Source: Chrysomallon squamiferum
Taxonomy: Eukaryota > Mollusca > Gastropoda > Neomphalida > Peltospiridae
Assembly (NCBI GenBank): GCA_012295275.1
Contig: CM022677.1
Span: 26,960,044 to 26,977,543, forward strand
Reading direction: 5' to 3'
DNA length: 17,500 bases
Below, one piece after another: positions 17,395 to 17,500 of the stretch (within the stretch, counting starts at the first letter, position 1; each line of letters begins with the position of its first letter). The notes under the pieces were generated by a model. It was not told where the DNA came from, made no database searches, and worked only from the letters and a program-made list of their open reading frames with translations. The position numbers and the translations under genes were made by a program.

Positions 17395-17500
17395 GTAAAG
17401 TTATTTTAAATTTGTGTGTTAGTCTGTGTGTTATATTATTTACTGACGTATTATTTACTATTATTACTTTTGTAATCAATATCATTATTGTTCTTTATTA

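Overview
The window is metazoan nuclear DNA. It has GT-AG spliced genes with short introns, dense simple-sequence repeats (ATT/AAT, GA, GT, hexanucleotides) and an AT-rich background. The clearest homology, a calexcitin-like EF-hand protein, together with a tandem thrombospondin type 1 (TSP1) array, points to a lophotrochozoan, most probably a mollusc. The species cannot be named from the sequence.

Layout. Positions 849-1391 (minus strand) hold coding-like fragments in three different frames: an ectodomain with a Ser/Thr/Pro stalk, a Val-Thr-Met repeat segment and an acidic tail. They look like a broken 3' end of a membrane-protein gene. Positions 2102-5851 (minus) are a complete six-exon gene for a 235-residue calexcitin/sarcoplasmic-type EF-hand protein. 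All splice phases agree, a polyadenylation signal follows the stop, and a possible TATA/initiator pair lies upstream. Its introns carry several tandem repeats, including a 0.3 kb G-rich hexanucleotide array beside a 3' splice site. Positions 5852-8459 are mostly non-coding spacer between two divergently transcribed genes; a possible poly-Asn signal-peptide-like exon (7950-8131) sits near its right end. From 8460 to the right edge (plus) runs a multi-exon gene with one EGF-like exon followed by ten intact TSP1 exons and one broken TSP1 exon. Every intact exon is phase 1-1 and eight are exactly 192 bp. The gene is incomplete in the window: neither its start nor its end can be placed.

How the parts relate. 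The two main genes are head to head. The EF-hand protein should be an intracellular calcium sensor or buffer. The EGF/TSP1 protein should act outside the cell, secreted or as an ectodomain, with WxxW motifs in every TSP1 exon and POFUT2-type CxxS/TCG motifs in most. No functional link between them is visible.

Most worth a second look: the TSP1 array as a record of exon duplication and decay (A-B-dead-A'-B'), the 0.83 kb minisatellite before the last exon that repeats a 3' splice site together with a strong 5' splice site, and the G-rich array in the EF-hand gene. I see no mobile-element genes, rRNA, tRNA or CRISPR array.
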